A DNA stretch of 49,011 bases from CAZJRB01 sp964547995 (GTDB lineage Bacteria > Planctomycetota > Planctomycetia > Pirellulales > Thermoguttaceae). Within the stretch, counting starts at the first letter, position 1; each line of letters starts with the position of its first letter. The stretch covers positions 1 to 49,011 of the forward strand of contig CAZJRB010000046.1 of the NCBI GenBank assembly GCA_964547995.1, in the 5' to 3' direction. Shown in pieces: positions 22,472 through 30,646 of this stretch. The translations under genes and the position numbers were made by a program. The notes under the pieces are model-generated. The model was not told where the DNA came from and searched no databases. It worked only from the letters and a program-made list of their open reading frames with translations.

Positions 22472-22521
22472 CGGCCCCGCTCCCCCTGCTCCTCCGCCCT
22501 CGGCATCATCGTGCTTGCTCT

Positions 22522-22540
22522 TGCGAAGCCGCAAGCGGCT
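22522..22540. repeat. TGCGAAGCCGC palindrome, copy 3 (intergenic)
   Basis: TTGCGAAGCCGCAAGCGGCT, between the converging ribD and the 22548 gene; the stem GCCGC-AA-GCGGC may help terminate both. It shares its 18-base core exactly with the two copies inside the giant gene at 4092 and 7518. Confidence 0.8.
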
Positions 22541-22547
22541 CGCTTGC

Positions 22548-25253
22548 TCACTTACGATCAATGGTCACAATCGCGTGCAGCCCGTCTTCGAGGAAGGTCA
22601 GCTCGGTCGTGAGGCCGGAGAATTCCTTCATCAGCCGGCCCATCGGGCTTCGCGGCGACGGGGCCGGGAGCTGACGCGGGGTCAACGCCGTGCCGTGGAC
22701 GCTACAGGTGATCTGCTTGCCGTCGGGCGAGACTTCGTAGCGGCCGCCGTCGGGGCAGAAGAAGTGGACCGCGTGGAGCTTGTCCGTCTCGCGATGCACG
22801 TCCGAGGCCGTAATCGAGCCGCCGGCCGATGCCCGGACCGCCCGGGCAACCGACGACATGGGTCCGATGTTGTTCAGGCAGGCCACGCGGCTGGTTTCGG
22901 CCCAGCCGAGTTGAAAGGCCGGTAGCACCTTGTCCCAATGGTCGGGCCGCACACGGACTATGCCGTGGGCGGTCGGGCCGTCGTCGGTCTTCTTCTCTTT
23001 TGCGGCGGCTTCGAGGTCTTCGAGGATGAACCGCTTGCTGGCGATGTAGAGCCCGTCGCCGATCCGCGCGAAGAACACCCGCCACTTGACCGGCCCGAGC
23101 CCCAGGCTGTAGCAGCGGATCCGGTTGTCCTTCTCTTCGAGCGGCACACGGTAGAAATCGAAATCGAGATTGAAAAAACCGCCGGCGCCCGTTTCCATTC
23201 TCGCGAGTTCCGCCAGCGTCGTGTCCAACTCGTCGATGAACTCGTCGACGATTTTGGGATCCTCGACGGGAATCGAGATATAGACGGGCGAGTTGAGCGA
23301 GGCGATCAGGAAGCTGATCGGCACGATCTCGTCGTCGAGCCAGTTGCCGCGTCCGCGGAAGGTGCCCATCATCTCGCCGAGGAAGCCGGTTAGGTTGAAA
23401 TCGAACATAGGCGAGGCGTCGTAGACGTGCATGGCGATCTGGTTGCCGATGCCGCGCTCGAGGAAGGCCTTGACCTTACGGGCGGCCGGTTGCCGAACAT
23501 CGTCGGCGCCGCGGAGTTCGCTGGTCATTTCGCCGACGAATTGGTCGGCGGGCAACTCTTTCAGAAACCGCTTCTTGTTCACGCGGATCGCAATCGTGAA
23601 GATGTTCCCCTTCGGGACGGGCAGGGCGTCGAGCGGTTCCGGCTCGCCGCCCATCGCGGCCGCCATGCCGGTGTAGATCGAGTTGTCGATCAGCGGCAGG
23701 ATGATCGTCTCGGCCCGGTACCGCTCGGGCGATACCTGGATGCGGATCGCGATCGGGTCGAAGAACCGCCGCCAGTAGCGGCTGTACTGTTCGACGAAGT
23801 TTTTGTAGAGTTGCGATTCGTTTTTTGTCACTCGTTCCAACGGGATCTCGCAACAGGGAACCAGCGAGTTGGCGTAGCCGTGGTGCGAGCAGACGGCCGT
23901 CGCGCCGTCGTCGGCAAGCGTGTACTCGCCGCCGCAGGGGCACCGCAGACGCTTCTTGGCCGTCGAGCCGGGCAGACATCGGCCGCGGACCAGATCGTCG
24001 ATCGACTCGGGGCTCCGGCCGTACTGCGTGCGATAGAGCATCGCGGCGTGGCCGATCATCCGCAGGTGATTGTAGCAGAGCATCCGCCGCCGCTCGACGA
24101 GCTTCATCTGCGGGCCGACCAGCCGGCGGATGAAGGGATCGGAGAGATAGACGAAGCCGTCTTCCCGCTTGTCGCCGCGGACCATGAGCGTGCGGATATA
24201 CTTGAACTCGGTTGTTTCGCCGAGGCGTTTTGCTTTGCCCTTGCCAGCGATTGCCTGGAGGACGCGCTTGAGGCCCTCTTTCGAGTTGCTGCGGACGTGG
24301 AGGTTCGGTTTGGGATAGGCGGAGAAGACATGGATTGCCCGATCGGGGGTAGCGACGGAGACGTAGCCGACGCCTTCGATCTTGCCGGTCGAACGGACGG
24401 CGTCGGGCCGGGATTTCTGGGCCGCCGCCAGGAAGCCGTCCATCCGGAGCTTGAACGCCTCGGGCTGCTTCACCTTGAAGAGCACGGTGACGTCGCTCCC
24501 CTCGGTGAAGTAGAGATCGCTGCCGGTGATGGCGACCTCGTCGACGACCATGTCGTAGAAGGGACGTGTCAACGGGTCGACCTTCACGGCCAATTGTTTC
24601 TTCAGCCGCGGGCTGGTCAGGTGGGTCTTGGCTGACTTCGACGCCTGGGCGAACAGGTGCGCCCCCCAGAGATCGCCGACCTCGGAGGTCTCGACCAGTT
24701 TGGTCAGCGAGCGGAACAGGACGAAGTATTGGTCTTCCGGCACACAGAGTGCCAGGTCGGAGATTTTAGACGTCTTGCCGGTGATCTGCTGTGCGGCGAG
24801 CATCTTGCCCCAAGGATGGCTCTTGACGGTCGGGCCTCGGAGGGCAGTCATCTTGACGGTGTTCTTGTCCGGGTCGGCCAGCGGGGCGGTCATTTCATCG
24901 CCGTCGCCGCGCATCGTGTCGAGCTGGAGGGTTTCCTGGACGGCGAGCGCTCCGGTGAACAGGGCGAAGAGGTCGACTTCGCGTTCGGGTCCGCGTCTTC
25001 CCCGCCGGCGGCGGTTGAGCGACTGGATCACATCGGCCGCTTCCTCCGCCTTGCCCTTCTGGTTGCCGAGTTGCAGGACCACGTATTGCAGGTAGACGTC
25101 GGTCGGGTTGAGGCGCAACTGCTGGAGCGCTTCTTCATAGGTCCAGGCCTGAGGGGTTTTCTTGCGGGGCTGCTTGTCTGCCCCCCAAAGCGGGGATGCC
25201 AACAGCACCCCGGCAGTCATTAGGGCAAGAAAGGGAAAGGCTCGGCGATTCAT
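22548..25253 (-). CDS. Large secreted protein with two pilin-like cysteine motifs
   Basis: 901 residues. The N-terminus (RRAFPFLALMTAGVLLASPL, then WGADKQ) is a signal peptide. There is no known enzyme motif. Two segments stand out: one near residues 393-460 with CYNHLRMIGHAAMLYRTQYG and then CPCGGEYT...CSHHG, and one near residues 800-880 with CLNNIG, then CPDGGRYEV and CSVHGTA. CP-x-GG-x-Y and CS-x-HG are typical of the C-terminus of type II secretion/type IV pilin-like proteins in this phylum, usually with a prepilin leader, which is absent here. Residues between read as mixed alpha/beta with Phe- and Leu-rich strands. It may bind or mimic pilin-like partners; its role is unknown. It converges with ribD and is divergent from the protease gene. 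Confidence 0.75.
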   Translation of the reverse strand: MNRRAFPFLALMTAGVLLASPLWGADKQPRKKTPQAWTYEEALQQLRLNPTDVYLQYVVLQLGNQKGKAEEAADVIQSLNRRRRGRRGPEREVDLFALFTGALAVQETLQLDTMRGDGDEMTAPLADPDKNTVKMTALRGPTVKSHPWGKMLAAQQITGKTSKISDLALCVPEDQYFVLFRSLTKLVETSEVGDLWGAHLFAQASKSAKTHLTSPRLKKQLAVKVDPLTRPFYDMVVDEVAITGSDLYFTEGSDVTVLFKVKQPEAFKLRMDGFLAAAQKSRPDAVRSTGKIEGVGYVSVATPDRAIHVFSAYPKPNLHVRSNSKEGLKRVLQAIAGKGKAKRLGETTEFKYIRTLMVRGDKREDGFVYLSDPFIRRLVGPQMKLVERRRMLCYNHLRMIGHAAMLYRTQYGRSPESIDDLVRGRCLPGSTAKKRLRCPCGGEYTLADDGATAVCSHHGYANSLVPCCEIPLERVTKNESQLYKNFVEQYSRYWRRFFDPIAIRIQVSPERYRAETIILPLIDNSIYTGMAAAMGGEPEPLDALPVPKGNIFTIAIRVNKKRFLKELPADQFVGEMTSELRGADDVRQPAARKVKAFLERGIGNQIAMHVYDASPMFDFNLTGFLGEMMGTFRGRGNWLDDEIVPISFLIASLNSPVYISIPVEDPKIVDEFIDELDTTLAELARMETGAGGFFNLDFDFYRVPLEEKDNRIRCYSLGLGPVKWRVFFARIGDGLYIASKRFILEDLEAAAKEKKTDDGPTAHGIVRVRPDHWDKVLPAFQLGWAETSRVACLNNIGPMSSVARAVRASAGGSITASDVHRETDKLHAVHFFCPDGGRYEVSPDGKQITCSVHGTALTPRQLPAPSPRSPMGRLMKEFSGLTTELTFLEDGLHAIVTIDRK

Positions 25254-25481
25254 GCTTCTAACTCCTTTGTCGGAAAGGGTTTTGGGTCGGAAACTGTGAC
25301 ACAGTTCACCAATGGGCTTGGGTCTGTCTTTCAGGGCTCGGTTCGTGCCGCAATATAACGCGCCAAATACCCGAATGAGAACGGTCGGGAACTTTTTGGC
25401 CTCGAATCGCGTCTAATAGTTGGTCCATAATCTTCTCAACCTGCCATGGGGCCTCCAACCACAACCCACGGAACAGGAACC

Positions 25482-27008
25482 ATGCCCTATCGACGACTGG
25501 CACTTTCACTCCTCATCGTCTTGGCCGTCGTTGCAACAATCCTTAGTGTGGGGAGCAGGGCGGAGAAGCCGGTGCAGGGCCCGGCCGTGCAAACGGCGCC
25601 GGAACTCCCCGCGAAGTCGGTCCCGCGACTGCCGGGGAAGGCCGCGAATCGCCCGCCCGCCGCCCGCTATGCAAGCGTGCTGATCAAGAACGTCCCCCAC
25701 GTTCGCCAGAAGCCCGACTTCTGCGGCGAGGCCTGTGCGGCGAGCTACCTGCAACACCTCGGGCACCGCGTGGACCAGGACTACGTCTTCGATCGGGCGG
25801 GGCTCGACCCGATCCGCGGCCGCGGGTGCTACACGGTCGATCTGGTCAAGGCCCTGCGGAACATCGGGTTCACAGTCGGGCCGGTCTGGTACAAGGTGCC
25901 GGCCGCCACGCACGCGGCCGGGATGGAGGCCCAGTGGAAGGCACTGCACGCCGACCTGGCGCGTGGCGCCCCGTCGATCATCTGCACGCACTACGACGAC
26001 AGTCCGAAAACGACCGAGCACTTTCGGTTGATCCTCGGTTACGACGCGAAGACCGACGAGGTGATCTATCACGAGCCGGGGCTGGCTAATGGGGCCTATC
26101 GCCGGATGAAGCGCGACGTGCTCCTGAAGATCTGGCCGCTGAAGTACAGCGCCAAGGAGTGGACGGTCATTCGAATGCCGCTGGCGCACCACAAGCTCCC
26201 GCCCGTGCGGTCGGCGACCGGGTTCACCGACGCCGACTATGCACAGCACATCATGCAACTGAAGAAGAAGATCCCGAACAAGGATTTCACGATCGTCATT
26301 CAGCGCCCGTTCGTGGTGATCGGCGACGAATCGCCCGCCATGGTCAAGCGGCGGGCCGAGGGAACGGTCAAATGGGCCGTCGACCGGCTCAAGCGTGCTT
26401 ATTTCACGAAGGACCCGAACGACATCCTCGACATCTGGCTCTTCAAAGACAAGCCGAGCTACCGCAAGTACACAAAAGAGATTTTCAACTACGAGCCTGA
26501 CACGCCGTACGGGTATTTTTCGGACACCGAGAAGGCGCTGGTGATGAACATCGCGACCGGCGGCGGGACGCTGGTCCACGAGATCGTACACCCGTTCGTC
26601 GCGTCGAACTTTCCCGAGTGCCCCTCCTGGCTGAACGAGGGGCTCGGGTCGCTCTACGAACAAAGCGGTACGCGGGACAATGAGATCATCGGGCTGACCA
26701 ATTGGCGGCTGGCCGGACTGCAGGACGCCATCCGGCGCAAGAAGGTGCCGTCGTTCAAGTCGCTCTGCTCGACGACCACGCACCAGTTCTACAACAAAGA
26801 CCCCGGCACCAACTACTCGCAAGCACGCTACCTCTGCTACTATCTCCAGGAACACCGCTTGCTGCGGAAGTTCTATCACAAGTTCCACGCCAACTGCAAG
26901 AAAGACCCCACCGGCTACAACACGCTCAAAGAAATCCTCGGCCGCCGGGACATGGACGAGTTCAAGAAGGATTGGGAGGCGTACGTGATGAAGCTGCGTT
27001 TTCCGTAG
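25482..27008 (+). CDS. Exported double protease: C39-like cysteine domain plus zinc metallopeptidase
   Basis: 508 residues. The ATG at 25482 has AGGAA just upstream and starts a signal peptide (residues 1-25); the ATG at 25446 was not used. Domain one (about 70-230) is C39-like: QKPDFCGEACAASYLQHLGH (nucleophile probably C81), H180 in EHFRLILGYD and E198 in YHEPG. A linker reads into domain two (about 240-500), a gluzincin of the peptidase MA type: HEIVH at 366-370 and E386 in WLNEGLGSLYE. The pair of two unlike catalytic centres in one exported chain is unusual. It could process secreted proteins or peptides. Both active sites appear complete. It is divergent from the 22548 gene and runs into the hairpin at 27045. 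Confidence 0.85.
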   Translation: MPYRRLALSLLIVLAVVATILSVGSRAEKPVQGPAVQTAPELPAKSVPRLPGKAANRPPAARYASVLIKNVPHVRQKPDFCGEACAASYLQHLGHRVDQDYVFDRAGLDPIRGRGCYTVDLVKALRNIGFTVGPVWYKVPAATHAAGMEAQWKALHADLARGAPSIICTHYDDSPKTTEHFRLILGYDAKTDEVIYHEPGLANGAYRRMKRDVLLKIWPLKYSAKEWTVIRMPLAHHKLPPVRSATGFTDADYAQHIMQLKKKIPNKDFTIVIQRPFVVIGDESPAMVKRRAEGTVKWAVDRLKRAYFTKDPNDILDIWLFKDKPSYRKYTKEIFNYEPDTPYGYFSDTEKALVMNIATGGGTLVHEIVHPFVASNFPECPSWLNEGLGSLYEQSGTRDNEIIGLTNWRLAGLQDAIRRKKVPSFKSLCSTTTHQFYNKDPGTNYSQARYLCYYLQEHRLLRKFYHKFHANCKKDPTGYNTLKEILGRRDMDEFKKDWEAYVMKLRFP

Positions 27009-27044
27009 TGGGTGGTGAGCGGTGGGTGATGGGTCTCGTGAGGA

Positions 27045-27075
27045 AATAGCCGGCCCGCGTTGCGGGCCGGCTATT
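27045..27075. terminator. Bidirectional hairpin between converging genes
   Basis: A perfect 14-bp stem, AATAGCCGGCCCGC (27045-27058) and GCGGGCCGGCTATT (27062-27075), closes a 3-base loop. It follows the double protease and overlaps the stop of the glycosyltransferase gene on the other strand. A partial copy of the 3' arm (GTTGCGGGCCAGCTATT) recurs at 27084-27100. There is no clear T run. Confidence 0.7.
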
Positions 27076-28222
27076 GGGTTTGCGTTGCGGGCCAGCTATT
27101 GGCGTTAAGCAAGATTTTGTGAATGTAGTCGATCAGTTCGCGCTCGAAGCGTTCGATTGCGAATCTCTCCGCTTGTCGGCGGGCCAATTGGGAATCGAAC
27201 CATTCCGGGTGCGACTCGAACCGCTCGATCGCCCCGCAAAGCGACTCGGGTGTTTGTTCGCCGAAGAACAAGCCGGTGCCGGGGGCCGACGCATCGGCCG
27301 GGAGCACCGTTTCCATGACCCCGCCACGGCCGAACGCCAGCACCGGGGTGCCGCAGGCCATCGCTTCCAGCGGCACGATGCCGAAATCCTCGTTTGCCGG
27401 GAAGATCAGCGCCCGGGCACGCCGAAGGCAGCCGCGAATCTGTTCGTTGCTCAGCCAACCGGTCAAGATAACGTTCTTTCCGGCCTTGCGGGCGAGTCCT
27501 CGATGCTCCGGTCCGTCGCCGATGACAATCAATCGCCGGGCAAGCCGGTTGCACGCGTCGATCGCCAGGTCCAGCCGTTTATAGGGCACCATGGCCGAAA
27601 GACACACGTAGAAATCCTCGCGGGGCACCTCGGCGGGCGTGTAAAACTCGGTGTCGACCGGCGGATAAATGACTTCGCTCCGGCGGTTGTAACATTCCCG
27701 GATCCGCTCGGCAACCGTCCGGCTGATAGCGATGAAATGAGTCACCCGGTCGCTGGTCGCCCGGTCCCACTGCCGGAGATGATCGAGAATGAAGTCCCGG
27801 GCAACCTGAAGCGGCGTGTTCGGCAACCGCCCCGAGGCGGCGAAGTAGTCGGCCCGGCGGTGCCATGCGTAGCGCATCGGCGTAAAGCAGTAGCAGACAT
27901 GGGGCACGCCGGCGGGCGGCTTGACGCCTTTAGCCACCGCATGGCTGAAGCTGACAACGAGGTTCGTGTCGTGCGGCACCGCGAGACGCTCGACGGCCGA
28001 CGGCATCAGCGGCAAGAGATAGCGATAGTGTTTCGTCGCGCCGGGCAACCGCTGCAAGAAGCTCGTGGCAATCCGCATCCGCTCGATTGCGGGCGAGGTG
28101 CTGCCCTGGCTGTGAATCAACGTATACAACCGCGCGTCGGGAAATCGCCGGCACAGAACCTCGAGGCACTTCTCCCCTCCCCGCATGCCGGTAAGCCAGT
28201 CGTGGATCAGAGCGATTTTCAT
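27071..28222 (-). CDS. GT4-family glycosyltransferase
   Basis: 383 residues. The N-terminus has the GT4 pattern (MKIALIHDWLTGMRGGEKCL). The C-terminal domain carries VIYPPVDTEFYTP, the nucleotide-sugar region IVIGDGPEHRGLARKAG, and FPANEDFGIVPLEAMACGTP with the E-x7-E type motif. It should transfer a sugar from a nucleotide-sugar donor to a lipid or polysaccharide acceptor; WbaZ-like mannosyltransferases are close in pattern, but the substrate is not readable. It starts 27 bases downstream of the lipoprotein stop in the same direction, without a clear ribosome site, so it probably belongs to the same transcript. Confidence 0.88.
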   Translation of the reverse strand: MKIALIHDWLTGMRGGEKCLEVLCRRFPDARLYTLIHSQGSTSPAIERMRIATSFLQRLPGATKHYRYLLPLMPSAVERLAVPHDTNLVVSFSHAVAKGVKPPAGVPHVCYCFTPMRYAWHRRADYFAASGRLPNTPLQVARDFILDHLRQWDRATSDRVTHFIAISRTVAERIRECYNRRSEVIYPPVDTEFYTPAEVPREDFYVCLSAMVPYKRLDLAIDACNRLARRLIVIGDGPEHRGLARKAGKNVILTGWLSNEQIRGCLRRARALIFPANEDFGIVPLEAMACGTPVLAFGRGGVMETVLPADASAPGTGLFFGEQTPESLCGAIERFESHPEWFDSQLARRQAERFAIERFERELIDYIHKILLNANSWPATQTQ

Positions 28223-28249
28223 CGAAGGCGTCCTTGCCCTGGATTCGCG

Positions 28250-29182
28250 TCAATTGCCGGCCGAAAGATTCAACTTGTCTATCGTCGTGCGGATCTCTAC
28301 GAGCGTCTGCTGTTTGAAATCGGGCCGCGAGATCTTGTTGGACAGGAGTTCCGCTTGGTTCAGCAAGTCACGGGCCTCGGCAGGATAGCCGGCCTCGTGC
28401 AGTTTTTTTGCAATATCTATCATGGCGTAGCACCTGCTGTGGGGATCTTCGATCTTCTCGGCGGTTGCCTTTGCCAGATCGAATGCCTTGCGGGCTTCCT
28501 CCGGGTTTTTCATCTCCTGCAACTTGGCGGCGACTTTCGCGATTGCCTCGCACTGTTTCCGCTGGTCCTCCAGCGCGCCGGCCATCTTCAGCGCGGTACC
28601 GACAACCCGCTTGACATCCTCGGACTTCTCGATCACCGTGTAACTTCCCGCCAGGTCGGTCAAGGCGAGAATCTTCTCATACGGACCCTCCAATTGGGCC
28701 GTCATCTCTTCGGCAGTCGCGATCGACTCAGCGGCGCCGTCGATGTCCCCGGCACGCCCCTGGGTGCGCCCGATCCTGGCGTACAGTCGGGTCTTGCCGG
28801 GAACGCCCTCGACCTTCTCGACAAACGTCAGCGCTTCTTTCAGGGACTTCTTGGCATCGGAAGAATGTTTGATCGCAGCCTGCCCCTCGGCCAGGAAGCA
28901 ATATGCCTCGACCTTCCTCACGGGATCATCGATCTCGCCGCATGCCTTGACGGCGAATTTCATCGTCTCTTCGGCCCCGAACGAATCTCCGCCGTCGGTG
29001 GCCTGCGCATGCATGAGTTTCGTCAGCTCTCTTGCCCGATCAATGGGATCCGGTAGTGTCAGCTTTTCCTTCACCAGGTCTACGTAGGATACACCCCTAG
29101 ATTGAGAGGGCTTGTTCGGACAACCCGTCAACAAGAGTGCGAATGCCGCGAATAACGAGAGTGCCGTAAGACCGCGTGACAT
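28250..29182 (-). CDS. Lipoprotein with TPR-like helical repeats
   Basis: 310 residues from the ATG at 29182, preceded by AAAGGTGG; an in-frame GTG three codons upstream overlaps that site and was not used. The N-terminal signal ends in a lipobox (LLLTGC, Cys near residue 20), so the protein should be anchored by lipid on the outside of the membrane. The rest is helical and repetitive: KVEAYCFLAEGQAAIKHSSD, then RLYARIGRTQGRAGDIDGAA, then CYAMIDIAKKLHEAGYPAEA. These are TPR/Sel1-like repeats for protein binding. It has no enzyme motif. It may form a unit with dapL, 96 bases upstream, and the glycosyltransferase downstream, though their functions are not clearly related. Confidence 0.78.
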   Translation of the reverse strand: MSRGLTALSLFAAFALLLTGCPNKPSQSRGVSYVDLVKEKLTLPDPIDRARELTKLMHAQATDGGDSFGAEETMKFAVKACGEIDDPVRKVEAYCFLAEGQAAIKHSSDAKKSLKEALTFVEKVEGVPGKTRLYARIGRTQGRAGDIDGAAESIATAEEMTAQLEGPYEKILALTDLAGSYTVIEKSEDVKRVVGTALKMAGALEDQRKQCEAIAKVAAKLQEMKNPEEARKAFDLAKATAEKIEDPHSRCYAMIDIAKKLHEAGYPAEARDLLNQAELLSNKISRPDFKQQTLVEIRTTIDKLNLSAGN

Positions 29183-29278
29183 GGTGACCACCTTTTGTAG
29201 ATATTTACGACGTGAAAAGGGATGCCGTCAATATATCCGCCGGGCCCGGGAAAATCGAGCCCCTTTGGCCGGATTTTT

Positions 29279-30511
29279 TCAAAAAACCAGACGAATTTCC
29301 TTCAGCCGCTGCTCGGTTTGGGCCATCAGGGCGTCCTCGGCGGCTTCGCCGGCCGCCTCGTAGGTAACGGAAAACCGCAGGTATGCCCCGGCGTTGTCCC
29401 ACGGCACTGTACAAATCGAACATTCGGAGATGAAATATTGCGATGCGGCCTCGGCACCGGCGAAGGCGGGGCCCCCTTCAATCCCCTTGGGGCTGGGGGT
29501 GTAAAGAAAATACGACCCGCCCGGAACGCGGCAATCGAACCCACAGCGGCTCAACATGGCAACCAGCTTCTTCAGCCGCCGGTGATACTTCGCGCGGATC
29601 CGCTGGGGAATCTCCGGATCGTCCAGTGCGGCGGCGGCCGCCTTCTGGATCGCAATGAACTGCCCCGAATCACAGTTGTCCTTCACGTCGGCAAATGCGC
29701 TAATAAGCCGTTCGTGACCGCAGACCCAGCCCATCCGCCAGCCGATCATGTTAAAACCCTTCGAGAGGGAATGGACCTCGACGCCCACCTCGCGGGCGCC
29801 CGGCGCCTGGAGGAAGCTGAGCGGTTTTCCCTCGTAGGTCAGCAGGATGTGCGCGGCGTCCTGCACCACGACGATCCGGTTCTGCCTGGCGAACTCGACC
29901 ACCTTGGCATAGAACTCCGGCGTGGCAACTTTGCCCGTCGGGCTGTTCGGATAGTTGATCACCAACAGCTTCGCCCGCGAGAGAACGTCGGCGGGGATCG
30001 AATCCAGGTCGGGGAAAAAATCATTTTCGGGCAGCAGCGGCAACTCGTAGACCTCGCCGCCGTAATACTTCGCGTGTGTTCCGGCGACGGGGTAGCCGGG
30101 CACGGTCATCAAGGCCACGTCGCCCGGGTCGATCAGCGCCGCCGGCAGCATCGCCAGAGCCGTCTTCGAGCCGATGCAGTGGTTGATCTCCTTGGCGGGG
30201 TCGAGTTCAACGTCGAACTCGCGGGCCATGAACCGGGCGACCACCCCCTTGAACTCGTCGATCCCGTTGTCGGCGTAGCCCCGGTTCTCCGGCCGGTCGA
30301 TCTCGCGGGCCATGATTTCCCGAACCGAGTTGGGGGCCATCTCGTCGTTCTCGCCGATCCCGAAATCGATCAGCGCCCGTTCGGGGTGCTCGGCCAGGGT
30401 CTTGCGCTTCGCCCGCTTGATCTTCTCGAACTTGTAGATCTCCGTGCCTTTTCCGTAGTTGCTCCCGCCGATACGACGGGCAAAAAGCTCTTGAAAATAG
30501 GGGTCGCTCAT
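29279..30511 (-). CDS. dapL: LL-diaminopimelate aminotransferase
   Basis: 410 residues, the family length. It is a fold type I PLP enzyme: the Schiff-base lysine is K251 in VHSLSKGFNMIGWR, and NYPNSPTG (residues 187-194) and the N-terminal IGGSNYGKGTEIYKF are typical of DapL. It transfers an amino group from glutamate to tetrahydrodipicolinate to give LL-diaminopimelate in one step, for lysine and peptidoglycan. This route bypasses the succinylase or acetylase steps and is usual in Planctomycetes. The neighbours do not include other lysine genes. The assignment against other class I aminotransferases rests on overall resemblance to the DapL group. Confidence 0.9.
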   Translation of the reverse strand: MSDPYFQELFARRIGGSNYGKGTEIYKFEKIKRAKRKTLAEHPERALIDFGIGENDEMAPNSVREIMAREIDRPENRGYADNGIDEFKGVVARFMAREFDVELDPAKEINHCIGSKTALAMLPAALIDPGDVALMTVPGYPVAGTHAKYYGGEVYELPLLPENDFFPDLDSIPADVLSRAKLLVINYPNSPTGKVATPEFYAKVVEFARQNRIVVVQDAAHILLTYEGKPLSFLQAPGAREVGVEVHSLSKGFNMIGWRMGWVCGHERLISAFADVKDNCDSGQFIAIQKAAAAALDDPEIPQRIRAKYHRRLKKLVAMLSRCGFDCRVPGGSYFLYTPSPKGIEGGPAFAGAEAASQYFISECSICTVPWDNAGAYLRFSVTYEAAGEAAEDALMAQTEQRLKEIRLVF

Positions 30512-30646
30512 AGGATGGTCCCGTCCGTCGGTTCAGGGGATTCCCTTCGATGTGAATCAGCAGTCTACCGGGGAATCGATCGGATGACAAGGGCGTGAAG
30601 GACCTCGGCAACACGTCCTCGGACGCTCTGTCCCCTTTGGGGCCTC

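Noticed and set aside
27009..27044. G-rich stretch after the double protease as a quadruplex
   Set aside because: G runs are too few and irregular to support it.
27074..29056. A 660-codon plus-strand frame across two minus-strand genes
   Set aside because: It crosses a gene boundary and covers both GT4 motifs and the lipoprotein signal in antisense.
29222..30598. A 458-codon plus-strand frame over dapL
   Set aside because: Antisense to an unmistakable aminotransferase.
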